A DNA stretch of 64,000 nt from Roseovarius aestuarii (lineage in GTDB: Bacteria > Pseudomonadota > Alphaproteobacteria > Rhodobacterales > Rhodobacteraceae): contig JAPWHL010000008.1 of assembly GCA_027214255.1 (NCBI GenBank), forward strand, positions 98,838 to 162,837, given 5' to 3'. The notes beneath the pieces were generated by a model. That model saw only the letters and a program-made list of their open reading frames with translations. It did no database searches and was not told the DNA's origin. A program made the translations under genes and the position numbers. This document shows, piece after piece, positions 26,758-34,732 of the stretch. Within the stretch, counting starts at the first letter, position 1. Every line of letters begins with the position of its first letter.

Positions 26758-27483
26758 ATGAATGATTATAGCCTGTCAGACGAGACCAAGGCGAAACTGA
26801 GGCGTGTTTCGACCGCATCGATTGCAACTCAGCTGTTCAAACGCGGCCTGCGCAATCAGTTCATTCAAGGGGTTTCACCCGTCTCATCCAAACCATACCG
26901 TATGGTAGGTCAGGCCTTTACCTTGCGTTATATTCCGGCGCGCGAAGACCGAAACGGGCTCGAGGTTTTTCGTAATGAGGATCATCCCCAACGGGTCGCG
27001 GTGGAAACCTGCCCCGCTGGTCACGTTCTGGTCATGGATGCGCGTCAGGACGCCAGCGCCGCAACGGCGGGGTCGATCCTGATCACGCGCATGGCTGTAC
27101 GCGGATGTGGCGGAGTGGTCTCAGACGGCGGGTTTCGGGATGCGCAAGTGATCGGTGAACTGGATATGCCCGCCTTTTGCGCCCGTCCATCGGCGCCGAC
27201 CAACCTGACCAAACATGAGGCGCTGGATATCAACGTACCCATCGGCTGTGGCGGCGTCGCGGTGTTCCCCGGAGATGTGATTGTCGGCGATAGTGACGGC
27301 GTCATGGTGATCCCCGCCCATTTAGCCGATGAGATTGCCGACGTTTGCGCAGGTATGGAAGCCTTTGAGGATTTCGTTTTGGAAGAAGTATTGTCGGGGG
27401 CGTCCATTATCGGCCTGTATCCGTGCACACGCGCAGAAAACAAAGACAAGTTCGATGAGTGGCGCGCAAGAAACGGCCGCTAA
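26758..27483 (+). CDS. RraA-like protein (HMG/CHA aldolase or oxaloacetate decarboxylase family)
   Basis: The 241-residue protein belongs to the RraA/class II 4-hydroxy-4-methyl-2-oxoglutarate aldolase fold. Visible motifs are GQAFTLRYIPA, VLVMDARQDASAATAGSILITRMAVRGCGGVVSDGGFRD and PGDVIVGDSDGVMVIPAHLADEI. The RD pair after the glycine-rich loop corresponds to the catalytic Arg-Asp region of the aldolases. The start has CAAGGA eight bases upstream. It follows the zinc hydrolase by 151 bases in the same direction. It would release pyruvate, a possible substrate of the upstream E1, but this link is inference. Confidence 0.8.
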   Translation: MNDYSLSDETKAKLRRVSTASIATQLFKRGLRNQFIQGVSPVSSKPYRMVGQAFTLRYIPAREDRNGLEVFRNEDHPQRVAVETCPAGHVLVMDARQDASAATAGSILITRMAVRGCGGVVSDGGFRDAQVIGELDMPAFCARPSAPTNLTKHEALDINVPIGCGGVAVFPGDVIVGDSDGVMVIPAHLADEIADVCAGMEAFEDFVLEEVLSGASIIGLYPCTRAENKDKFDEWRARNGR

Positions 27484-27648
27484 TCATCGTGCGACCCGAT
27501 GTAGGTCTGGCCATTCAGTATCGGCATAGGTCAACCGATGCCCCGTTCCATGGATTCAACGAATGAACACGCGGCATTTCTCGCGGCAACGGCAGCAATC
27601 GACCCAACAGCACGGGGCAAGTCAGACAGTTCGATATCTCGGGATGCA

Positions 27649-28278
27649 CTACTGAAGCTGGCATTCAAGTTTGGAAGGCGCTCGTAAAAATACGTGGCCA
27701 CGGCCAAGTTCTGCTATGCCCTGGCGCTCAAACTGCTTCAAAAGGCGGTTGACCCATTGGCGTGACAGACCGGTTTCAGTCGCGAGTTGCGCCTGAGTGA
27801 CATAGACTTTCTGACCAACAGGTTGCCCTCCTTCCAATCTTGCCAGCAAGGAGGCGGCAAGTTTTTTTGAGCCACAGTCGGACTGATTGTGTGAACACAT
27901 CGCCATTGCCGCCTGGCGCTGTAAAATTTGCATAAAAGTGAGCGCGAATTGGGCCGATGATTTGAAGGCCGTGAGAAGCTGAGCCGGTGTGAAAAAGTAG
28001 ATGCTCGATGCGTCGACAATCCAATGCGCTTCGCTGCTGATGTTTGCATCGGACATATTGATAATGGCAGGTGCGGCCCTTGCGAGTATGTCATGGCCTT
28101 GATCGACATCGCCAGAAATCGGACGCAGACCCACGCGACCGCTCAGGAAAACGGCCGTAGTTTCATCCGGGCGGCTGTGGGTCTCTAACCACGCGCTGGA
28201 CGTTGTTGTGACGTGCCGGCCAAGCTCTAGAACGCCGACCAACCGTGGGCTGTCTAATTCATATGCGCGTTGCGCCAC
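27649..28278 (-). CDS. Crp/Fnr family transcriptional regulator
   Basis: The protein has about 209 residues, with a reduced cyclic-nucleotide-type beta domain and a C-terminal winged helix (TQAQLATETGLSRQWVNRLLKQFERQGI). I start at GTG 28278 because the stretch before it contains a consensus-like promoter and a palindrome; a TTG at 28284 is also possible. The frame is open to an ATG at 28359 with GAGG upstream. That longer form would add four cysteines (positions 3, 10, 19, 22) that resemble an Fnr iron-sulfur cluster ligand set, so the choice of start matters for function. It is divergent from a PanB-like gene. Confidence 0.75.
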   Translation of the reverse strand: MAQRAYELDSPRLVGVLELGRHVTTTSSAWLETHSRPDETTAVFLSGRVGLRPISGDVDQGHDILARAAPAIINMSDANISSEAHWIVDASSIYFFTPAQLLTAFKSSAQFALTFMQILQRQAAMAMCSHNQSDCGSKKLAASLLARLEGGQPVGQKVYVTQAQLATETGLSRQWVNRLLKQFERQGIAELGRGHVFLRAPSKLECQLQ

Positions 28279-28297
28279 CGACAATCCCCAACCACAT

Positions 28298-28317
28298 ATC
28301 TTACACTCATGTAAGAT
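28298..28317. promoter_or_regulatory. Perfect palindromic operator shared with the nrtS promoter
   Basis: Eight-base arms ATCTTACA and TGTAAGAT flank a 4-base centre. The same site, with one arm mismatch, lies before nrtS at 30714-30733, also 13-19 bases before the start codon. A minus-strand promoter TTGACA (28341-28336), 16-base spacer, TAATCT (28319-28314) overlaps it, so a bound protein would block the -10 region of the crp/fnr gene. The MerR protein encoded behind nrtS is the likeliest ligand. Confidence 0.65.
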
Positions 28318-28365
28318 TATTAATTTTCCGCAAGCTGTCAAGAAAATCGGGCATTCCAACCTCAG

Positions 28366-28389
28366 ACTGTGTCAACTGATTGACACAGT
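28366..28389. promoter_or_regulatory. Perfect 24-bp palindrome in the crp/PanB-like gene gap
   Basis: Ten-base arms ACTGTGTCAA (28366-28375) and TTGACACAGT (28380-28389) flank the centre CTGA. A possible plus-strand -35 box TTGACA (28380-28385) lies in the right arm, about 60 bases before the PanB-like start. The spacing differs from Crp (TGTGA-N6-TCACA) and from Fnr (TTGAT-N4-ATCAA) boxes, so the regulator is not obvious. Confidence 0.6.
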
Positions 28390-28446
28390 GATCAGAAAAC
28401 TTCGGTTAGCGTGATGCTGCAACGTGAGTCTCAGGGAGGAAATTTG

Positions 28447-29295
28447 ATGGCTAAACGGCGAAAAACAAGGCTAAAGCACTTAGCCGAGAAGGTAAGCAAG
28501 GGCGAACGTATTGTCGGCATGGAGTGCCACGACACTGCCAGCGCGATGATTGCCGAAGACCTAGGAATGGATTTACTATGCTGCGGAAGCCCCGGACCGA
28601 TGGGTTTGATGGGGCACAAATCTATGGCAACGGTAGATTTTGAAGAACAGCTCTATATGCTGCAAGGGGTGCTGCGTGGCGCATCCTCGCCCTTCATCAT
28701 CTGCAACATGCCCAATACCACGGCCTGCATTTCCATCGAGGAATCGGTGCGCAATGCCGCTCGCGTGGTCAAACTGGGCGCGGATGGCGTGCATATCGAA
28801 CCATCCATGGGCACGGTTGAGCATATTCGCGCAATCGTCGCTGCCGGCATCCCCGTTGTCGGGCATTTCGGGGTCCAAGGCGAACGTGCGGTGATGAATT
28901 CCGGTCACACGCCCGCAGGGCGCACAGCCGATGAAGCCGCGCAGATCGTTGAACTGGTGCGCGCTTCGATTGATGCGGGTATTTTTGCAGCGTTGTTCGA
29001 ACATACGTCGGTCGAACTGACAAAATGGTGCTACGAAAACTTGCCAGTTGCCGTCGCAAGCCTTGGCTCAGGGCCGCACGCACATGGCATTTTCCACGTG
29101 TCTAGGGATATCATCGGATGCTCCGTCTTCCCAATCCCACCCAAGCGCGAAGTCTTTGGGGACGTGATGGGAGAAATGCGCAAAGCTTATACAGAGTATT
29201 TCAATCGCGCCACAGGCGGCCAATTCCCTAAACCCGAATTGTCCCACACTATGCATGACGGCGAAGCCGAGAAGTTTGCCAAGCTCGTGAACTAA
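28447..29295 (+). CDS. PanB-like protein (ketopantoate hydroxymethyltransferase family) with altered metal site
   Basis: The 282-residue protein follows the PanB barrel throughout: an ADxxGxD-type start (AEDLGMDLLCCG), GHF-GVQ in place of GHLGLTP, and FEHTSVELTKWCYENLPVAVASLGSG in place of the ECVPVELAKRI segment. Glu118 and Glu185 match the metal-ligand and catalytic glutamates of PanB. The two aspartate ligands are replaced: Ser48 in GSPG stands where GDSLG has Asp, and Asn87 in CNMP where ADLP has Asp. A strong GGGAGG ribosome site fixes the start. It is probably an enzyme with a different reaction on a 2-oxoacid. A methyltransferase gene follows 17 bases on. Confidence 0.75.
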   Translation: MAKRRKTRLKHLAEKVSKGERIVGMECHDTASAMIAEDLGMDLLCCGSPGPMGLMGHKSMATVDFEEQLYMLQGVLRGASSPFIICNMPNTTACISIEESVRNAARVVKLGADGVHIEPSMGTVEHIRAIVAAGIPVVGHFGVQGERAVMNSGHTPAGRTADEAAQIVELVRASIDAGIFAALFEHTSVELTKWCYENLPVAVASLGSGPHAHGIFHVSRDIIGCSVFPIPPKREVFGDVMGEMRKAYTEYFNRATGGQFPKPELSHTMHDGEAEKFAKLVN

Positions 29296-29312
29296 AAACA
29301 AAGGCAGAGCCG

Positions 29313-29981
29313 ATGACTCCAGAGCAGTTTCTATCGTGGCTGGCGGCTCTGCCATTACACAAGGACACAAGTGTTGAATGCGGGGCCGGCAACGCCGAGA
29401 TTGCTCAGTTTCTGGCAAGCAGTTTCGCGAAATCCTACGCTGTTGATATCAACCCGATTTCCCTTCCCCCTGATACGTCCGTCAAAGCCATATGTGCGGA
29501 TGCGGGTGCCTTACCATTCAATGACGCATCAGTAGATCTGCTCATCTCGATGCAAGCGTTACATCACTTTGATGTCTCGAAACATTTGGATGAGGCGCAT
29601 CGCGTACTGCGCGGCGGCGGGATTTTTGCCGCTCTGTGCTGGGGCGAAATATCATTACCAGATGACATCCGGCGCGCCTACACACCCATCTTTGATGCAA
29701 TCGCCCCCTATTGGGAAGCAAATCGCCCCGTCGTCCTTTCCGGATACGAGGGCCTTGAATTTGCGGGATGTTCAATCGATCGGCCACGAGCACAAATGCA
29801 CGTACAATGCAATCTGGACAAGCTGGAAGAGATTATGGCGACCTGGTCTGCCGTACAAAATGCCGTCGGGGCTGGCGTCGCGTTTCCCGACCTCGACCTG
29901 GAGGTGTTCGACATTGATGAAGAAGCGGAATTTGACGTCTGCTGGCCCTTAATCGGTCCGGTGTTTCGGAAATCCACCTAG
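29313..29981 (+). CDS. Class I SAM-dependent methyltransferase
   Basis: The 222-residue protein has a Methyltransf_11-type core: motif I VECGAGNAEIAQFL near residue 21, an acidic residue after strand 2 (AVDINP), DASVDLLISMQALHHF near residue 72 and LRGGGIFAALCWGE. The target is unknown; the family includes small-molecule and quinone methyltransferases. It lies 17 bases after the PanB-like gene and overlaps the MerR gene tail to tail by 4 bases. A joint function with the PanB-like enzyme is inferred from spacing. Confidence 0.82.
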   Translation: MTPEQFLSWLAALPLHKDTSVECGAGNAEIAQFLASSFAKSYAVDINPISLPPDTSVKAICADAGALPFNDASVDLLISMQALHHFDVSKHLDEAHRVLRGGGIFAALCWGEISLPDDIRRAYTPIFDAIAPYWEANRPVVLSGYEGLEFAGCSIDRPRAQMHVQCNLDKLEEIMATWSAVQNAVGAGVAFPDLDLEVFDIDEEAEFDVCWPLIGPVFRKST

Positions 29982-30460
29982 GTTGGCTGCCAGATCATTT
30001 GCGCCATTTCGGTCCGCTCAGGGCTGGATTGCATCGGGCAATCTGGGCACGTCTGGGGCGATGGCTTGTTTTTACATCCCTGACAGCCGCGCAAAAGACG
30101 TACCGTGCGCCGGACCTCATCCTGCATCGCCAGTATGCCAGCGGCTTGATCGCGCAGTTCATCTGCCAGATGTTCCAACACCTCCGTCATTGCATTGCTG
30201 GATTGATCACCTGTTTGAAAGTCGTTCCGTCGCGTCGCAATCGTTTTGATCATCTCGACAGGAATATTCAAATCCCGCATCCGCTTGGCGAGCCGCGCAA
30301 TGGCCAGCTCCTGTTCACTGTAAAACCGCGTCCCGCCATCTGTACGACTCGGGGAAATGATGCCCAACTCTTCATAGCCACGCAAAGTACGTTCGCTCAG
30401 ACCGGATGCCTTTGCGAGGCCTCCGATTTTGAGTTTTTTGTTGTCATCGCCAAGCGCCAT
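29978..30460 (-). CDS. MerR family regulator with a C-terminal cysteine cluster
   Basis: The 160-residue protein has an N-terminal MerR helix-turn-helix (KIGGLAKASGLSERTLRGYEELGI), the wing with SRTDGGTRFYSE, a long dimerisation helix (about 90-125) and a C-terminal CxxC-x8-CxxC cluster (Cys126, 129, 138, 141). The cluster suggests a bound metal or a thiol/nitrosative sensor. I start at the ATG at 30460; a TTG 18 bases earlier is possible. It is 30 bases behind nrtS in the same direction, so it probably controls its own operon through the palindrome at 30714-30733, and by the same site the crp/fnr gene. Confidence 0.85.
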   Translation of the reverse strand: MALGDDNKKLKIGGLAKASGLSERTLRGYEELGIISPSRTDGGTRFYSEQELAIARLAKRMRDLNIPVEMIKTIATRRNDFQTGDQSSNAMTEVLEHLADELRDQAAGILAMQDEVRRTVRLLRGCQGCKNKPSPQTCPDCPMQSSPERTEMAQMIWQPT

Positions 30461-30490
30461 ATTGCCTATTTCCACCAAGTGTTATGCAAG

Positions 30491-30697
30491 TCATTGCACC
30501 CGCATCAGCGCACTAACCGCACCATAAGTCGCGACACAATACGGGACCGTATAGGTCAAAAGGCATTTCAGCACATTGATTGATCCTGCAGAGACAAGCT
30601 GATCGCCCTGATTTATCAGATTAAGTACGGTGCCAACCAGTAGTGCCACCACCAAGGAACGTTTGACGATATCCGGACGAAAAGCGACCCTCAGCAT
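30491..30697 (-). CDS. nrtS: NrtS family small membrane protein (nitrate/nitrite transport)
   Basis: The 68-residue protein has two transmembrane helices. The family signature segments are VGTVLNLINQGDQL between the helices and LKCLLTYTVPYCVATYGAVSAL in the second. NrtS proteins were shown in cyanobacteria to carry nitrate/nitrite. The start at ATG 30697 has GGGTGGG just upstream; a GTG at 30706 is the alternative. First gene of a two-gene unit with the MerR regulator, with a palindromic operator 17 bases before the start. Confidence 0.78.
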   Translation of the reverse strand: MLRVAFRPDIVKRSLVVALLVGTVLNLINQGDQLVSAGSINVLKCLLTYTVPYCVATYGAVSALMRVQ

Positions 30698-30713
30698 TGT
30701 GCCCACCCAAGCA

Positions 30714-30733
30714 ATCTTACATCCATGTTAGAT
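30714..30733. promoter_or_regulatory. Palindromic operator upstream of nrtS-merR
   Basis: Arms ATCTTACA (30714-30721) and TGTTAGAT (30726-30733) flank the centre TCCA; seven of eight arm positions are symmetric. It matches the site at 28298-28317 in all but the centre and one arm base. A weak minus-strand promoter (CTGGCA, 18 bases, TATCTA at 30735-30730) overlaps its upstream edge in the same geometry as at the crp/fnr promoter. Confidence 0.6.
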
Positions 30734-31024
30734 ATCATCGCGGGATCCGAAATGCCAGCCTCCGCCCTACGAAACTTCTGAATGCACGGCAAAAATGCCA
30801 AGGGCCGAACGGGGCCAGGGACATGTTCCACTGGCCGATTGGCACATATGGGCCACATCCTGAGCCAAGTTGAAGGTGTCCGTCGCCCCTCCAACTGGCC
30901 CTGTGTATTTTTGTGACCGTTTGACGTCGATTCTTCCGTAAGTCATTTCAACATAGTCACGACCATAGACCGAAAAGAATGCTCAACAATTTGATTGATC
31001 GCATTTAACCTATATGCTTGGCGT
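30734..31024. other. Intergenic region between the nrtS operator and the lysR gene
   Basis: No gene is supported; short open frames here have poor codon use. A TATATGCTT stretch near 31010 could be a -10 region for the lysR-type gene. I see no terminator and no repeat. Confidence 0.4.
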
Positions 31025-31918
31025 ATGAGTGATACCGCCCTACGATCCTTTCACGCAGTCGCATTGCATGGCGGTTTTTCTGCCGCCGCGCGTGCGCTGA
31101 ACATCAGTCAGCCGACTCTCTCGACGCAGGTTAAAGCATTGGAAGCGCGCTATGATACACCGCTGTTCATTCGCAAGGGCCGCAGCGTCCATCTGACCCC
31201 TGAGGGGACTCAACTGTATCAAATCACTACGCGCCTGCATCAGTATGAGATCGAGGCTCAGGCCCTGTTGAAATCCTTTGCCGGATTGCAGGCAGGGTCG
31301 CTTCGACTGGCCGCTGTGGGGCCGTTTCATGCGACAGATATGATCGTCGCGTTCAAGGAACGTTATCCCGGCATCGACATCAGCGTAGAATTTGCAAACA
31401 CCCGTCGCAGTCTGGATCGATTGCTAGCGTTCGAGGCCGATATCGGGCTGGTGGCGCAGGCGTCTGACGATCCCCGCATCACCACCCTGCCTTACAGCAC
31501 GCATGACGTTGTTGTATTCGCCCCCCGTGGGCACCCGTTCTTTGACCGTGACAGCCTGTCTATACGTGACCTTCAAGGCCAGAAGATCATCCAGCGTGAA
31601 CCCGGATCACGCACCCGCGCCGCAATGGAGACCGCCTTGCGCAAATATGACGTGCAGGTGGATGTCGTACTGGATCTGGGCAGTCGCGAAGGAATTTGGA
31701 AGGCCGTCGAAAAAGGGCTGGGTCTTGGCTATGTTTCCGATTTTGAATTTGTGCCCCACCCCAATTTACGCGCCATACCGATCCGCGATGCCGAAGTACA
31801 AACCGTCTATTTTCTGGCCTATATGACCGAACGGCGTCATGCGCATCTGATCCGTGCCTTTCGTAAAATGGCGTTACCCAAACCAGAGAGCAACCCCAAG
31901 CCGCGTAAGGGACAGTAA
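31025..31918 (+). CDS. LysR family transcriptional regulator
   Basis: The 297-residue protein has an N-terminal winged helix (LRSFHAVALHGGFSAAARALNISQPTLSTQVKALEARY) and a LysR substrate-binding domain (about 85-290). The start at 31025 directly precedes the helix-turn-helix at the normal distance. It is convergent with the lysine-catabolic dehydrogenase gene, with a terminator between, so its target is probably elsewhere. Similar LysR proteins control phosphonate and amino-acid genes in this order, but nothing here shows which. Confidence 0.88.
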   Translation: MSDTALRSFHAVALHGGFSAAARALNISQPTLSTQVKALEARYDTPLFIRKGRSVHLTPEGTQLYQITTRLHQYEIEAQALLKSFAGLQAGSLRLAAVGPFHATDMIVAFKERYPGIDISVEFANTRRSLDRLLAFEADIGLVAQASDDPRITTLPYSTHDVVVFAPRGHPFFDRDSLSIRDLQGQKIIQREPGSRTRAAMETALRKYDVQVDVVLDLGSREGIWKAVEKGLGLGYVSDFEFVPHPNLRAIPIRDAEVQTVYFLAYMTERRHAHLIRAFRKMALPKPESNPKPRKGQ

Positions 31919-31944
31919 ACGTTTCTTGCCCTGTAGGACGCGAG

Positions 31945-31973
31945 AACGCCCGCCGTTTTAACGGGCGGGCGTT
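31945..31973. terminator. Bidirectional terminator between lysR and the aldehyde dehydrogenase gene
   Basis: Perfect 10-base arms AACGCCCGCC (31945-31954) and GGCGGGCGTT (31964-31973) enclose a 9-base loop. It lies in the 79-base gap between convergent genes. A TTTT follows seven bases later on the plus strand. Confidence 0.65.
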
Positions 31974-31997
31974 GGCATGTTTTGCGCAGGCTCGTGG

Positions 31998-33521
31998 TCA
32001 GATGTCGAACTTGACACCTTGGGCCAATGGCAATTCGGCAGAGTAATTCACCGTATTGGTCTGGCGGCGCATATATCCGCGCCACGCATCAGAACCGCTT
32101 TCGCGCCCTCCGCCGGTTTCCTTTTCTCCACCAAAGGCCCCCCCGATTTCAGCACCCGAAGGGCCAATGTTGACGTTGGCGATACCACAGTCGCTGCCCA
32201 CATCAGACACAAACGTTTCGGCCTCACGAATATTGAGGGTAAAGATGCAGCTGCTAAGGCCCTGAGGCACGTCATTTTGCATCTCGATCGCCTGATCCAG
32301 TGTTTGATAGCCCATTACATACAGGATCGGAGCAAAAGTTTCTTGGCGCACGATCTCGGTCTGGCCCGGCATCACGGCAATGGCCGGACAGACATAAACA
32401 CCGCCTTCGGGCGCGCCATCCGCTGCGCCGCCACCGATGATTGTACCGCCCTGGTCCTTGGCCGCGTCCAGAGCCTTTTGCATCCCGGCGCCTGCATCAC
32501 TGTCAATCAACGGTCCGACCAGTGTTCCCGCATCCAGCGGGCTACCGATTGGCAATCCGGCATAAGCCGCCTCTAGTTTTGCCACCAATTCGTCCTTGAT
32601 GGATGTGTGTACGATCAAGCGGCGCAGCGTCGTACAGCGTTGCCCTGCGGTGCCCACTGCGGAAAACGTGATTGCCCGCACGGCCATATCAAGATCGGCC
32701 GACGGTGCGACGATCATCGCGTTGTTCCCGCCTAGTTCCAGAATGCAGCGCCCGAAACGTTCGGCCACTTTTGGACCGACGGCACGACCCATCCGGGTGG
32801 AACCCGTGGCGGAAATAATCGGCACGTCAGGTGACGCGGCCAGCGCCTCACCCAGATCGGCACGCCCGATGACGACCTGCAACAGACCCGCTGGTGCCTC
32901 GCCAAAACGGGCAACAGCGCGGTCAAAAATGTTGGACGAAGCCAACGCGGTCAAAGGCGTTTTCTCGGACGGCTTCCAAATCACCGGATCACCGCAAACC
33001 AACGCTAGGGCCGCATTCCATGCCCATGGTGCGACCGGAAAATTGAACGCAGTGATCACGCCCGCAGGCCCCATTGGGTGCCACGTCTCCATCATACGGT
33101 GACCGGGGCGTTCAGACGCGATTGTCAGGCCATACAACTGACGCGACAGACCCACGGCAAAATCGCAGATGTCGATCATTTCCTGGACTTCGCCCAGCCC
33201 CTCGGACAGGATCTTGCCCGCCTCCCAACTGACCAATGCACCCAGATCGTCCTTAGCGTTGCGCAACTCTTCACCCAGCAAGCGCACCAATTCACCGCGT
33301 TGCGGGGCAGGCACTTTGCGCCACGCTTTGAACGCTGTGTTGGACGCAGCGATGATACCGGTCATGTCGTCGCCCGTGTGCTCAGTCAGGTCGGCCATCT
33401 TGCGACCATCTACGGGCGAGTGCACGGCCAGCGTTCCGCCATTCAGCATATCCGCTGTCAGGCCCAAATTGCTGAGCACCGCATCTAGCGAAGTGTCGGG
33501 GGATTTCATTGGTTTGTTCAT
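31998..33521 (-). CDS. amaB: Aldehyde dehydrogenase, alpha-aminoadipate semialdehyde/piperideine-6-carboxylate dehydrogenase
   Basis: The 507-residue NAD-dependent aldehyde dehydrogenase has the glutamate motif [11 protein letters not shown] (about 265) and the catalytic cysteine in [13 protein letters not shown] (about 300). The N-terminal outline ([46 protein letters not shown]) is that of the antiquitin (ALDH7) group. Its start forms an ATGA overlap with the stop of the dehydrogenase gene before it. The pair would convert lysine to 2-aminoadipate semialdehyde and then to 2-aminoadipate. Confidence 0.87.
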   Translation of the reverse strand: MNKPMKSPDTSLDAVLSNLGLTADMLNGGTLAVHSPVDGRKMADLTEHTGDDMTGIIAASNTAFKAWRKVPAPQRGELVRLLGEELRNAKDDLGALVSWEAGKILSEGLGEVQEMIDICDFAVGLSRQLYGLTIASERPGHRMMETWHPMGPAGVITAFNFPVAPWAWNAALALVCGDPVIWKPSEKTPLTALASSNIFDRAVARFGEAPAGLLQVVIGRADLGEALAASPDVPIISATGSTRMGRAVGPKVAERFGRCILELGGNNAMIVAPSADLDMAVRAITFSAVGTAGQRCTTLRRLIVHTSIKDELVAKLEAAYAGLPIGSPLDAGTLVGPLIDSDAGAGMQKALDAAKDQGGTIIGGGAADGAPEGGVYVCPAIAVMPGQTEIVRQETFAPILYVMGYQTLDQAIEMQNDVPQGLSSCIFTLNIREAETFVSDVGSDCGIANVNIGPSGAEIGGAFGGEKETGGGRESGSDAWRGYMRRQTNTVNYSAELPLAQGVKFDI

Positions 33522-34627
33522 GCGGCTTTCTCCAATTTAGTGACGGTGCCCGGCGCGTAAAGTGCGCCAAAATCTGTGGCAAGGAAATCGGTCAGCTTGA
33601 CCTGCTCCTGCCCAACGAACCCTTGTTGGGGCAATTGACCCTGACGCATCAGATCAACAACACCCAGAATGCCCGCGGCGGTTGTGATCTGGATGGCCGA
33701 CCATGTCTGTCCACCGATCTGGCGGGCGACAGTTTTGTTGATAAATGTCCGCTCTCGCAGCGCGCCATCCTGAAGCCCAGTGGCGGTGCAATAGACCAAG
33801 ACCACGTCCTGATCCGTGCGCGGCAGGGAGGCTTCAAAGATGTCCTTCATCAGATCGCGGCGGCGTTCCAACCCCAGATCATGCAGCAGCACCTTCAGAA
33901 TGGCGCAATGCCCGGGATAGCGGATGGTGCGATAGGACACACGACGCGCGCGCCCCAACAGGCTTTCGGCCAATGTGCCCAAACCTCCAGAGGTGTTAAA
34001 GCACTCATAATCCACGCCATCATGGCCCAACGTTTCCAGATCCTCCAACGGGGCCAGATTGACGTGTTTGCCATCCACCAACGCCGCACATGGGTTGCAA
34101 TATTCGTTGATCAGCCCATCGGTGGACCACGTCAGATTGTATTTTAGCGCATTCGTGGGAAACTGTGGCAGCGCTCCAACCCGCAGGGACAGCGTGTCCA
34201 ACTCGTCGAACTGCGCGGCCAAATCCGCACCGGCGATCCCGACAAAACCGGGGGCAAGGCCAGATTGCGGCATGAACGCTGTTTGTGCGCCCTCGGCCAG
34301 TTTACGAACGGCCTCGGTCGCGGCGACATCTTCGGTCAGGTCAAAGTAATGCGCACCGGCAGACTTGGCCGCCGCTGCGATTTGCGGAGTCAGAAAGAAT
34401 GGTGCCGCGCTGATCACGGCATCGCTACCGGTCAACGTTTCTGTCAGCGCGTCAGCGTCGGTCACATCGACCTGCTCTACCTGAATGCCCGCCTTTTTCA
34501 GACGCGCCAATCCGGCCAGATCACGATCAGCAACAGTCACAGTATAACTGTTGGATCCATGTAGCAGAGTTGCGATCATCTGGCCAATTTTTCCAGCCCC
34601 GATGACAGTCACATTCCAATGGGTCAT
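33518..34627 (-). CDS. Saccharopine dehydrogenase family protein (lysine 6-dehydrogenase-like)
   Basis: The 369-residue protein has an N-terminal NAD(P) fold ([16 protein letters not shown]) and the saccharopine dehydrogenase C-terminal domain from about residue 115. Its length fits the single-domain lysine 6-dehydrogenases or bacterial Lys9-like proteins rather than the long bifunctional LKR/SDH. The start at 34627 has AAAGGAG seven bases upstream. It is translationally coupled to the semialdehyde dehydrogenase and preceded by an Lrp gene, which points to lysine breakdown. Whether saccharopine or free lysine is the substrate is not decided by the sequence. Confidence 0.84.
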   Translation of the reverse strand: MTHWNVTVIGAGKIGQMIATLLHGSNSYTVTVADRDLAGLARLKKAGIQVEQVDVTDADALTETLTGSDAVISAAPFFLTPQIAAAAKSAGAHYFDLTEDVAATEAVRKLAEGAQTAFMPQSGLAPGFVGIAGADLAAQFDELDTLSLRVGALPQFPTNALKYNLTWSTDGLINEYCNPCAALVDGKHVNLAPLEDLETLGHDGVDYECFNTSGGLGTLAESLLGRARRVSYRTIRYPGHCAILKVLLHDLGLERRRDLMKDIFEASLPRTDQDVVLVYCTATGLQDGALRERTFINKTVARQIGGQTWSAIQITTAAGILGVVDLMRQGQLPQQGFVGQEQVKLTDFLATDFGALYAPGTVTKLEKAA

Positions 34628-34732
34628 TGCACTGCTCCTTTGCGTTTGCGCCAGCATGCGCGCACAGCAGATCGACAGTAAGCCGCCATATTACCGGATT
34701 ATCGGGCCTCGCCGGACGCGAAGATGTCCGAT

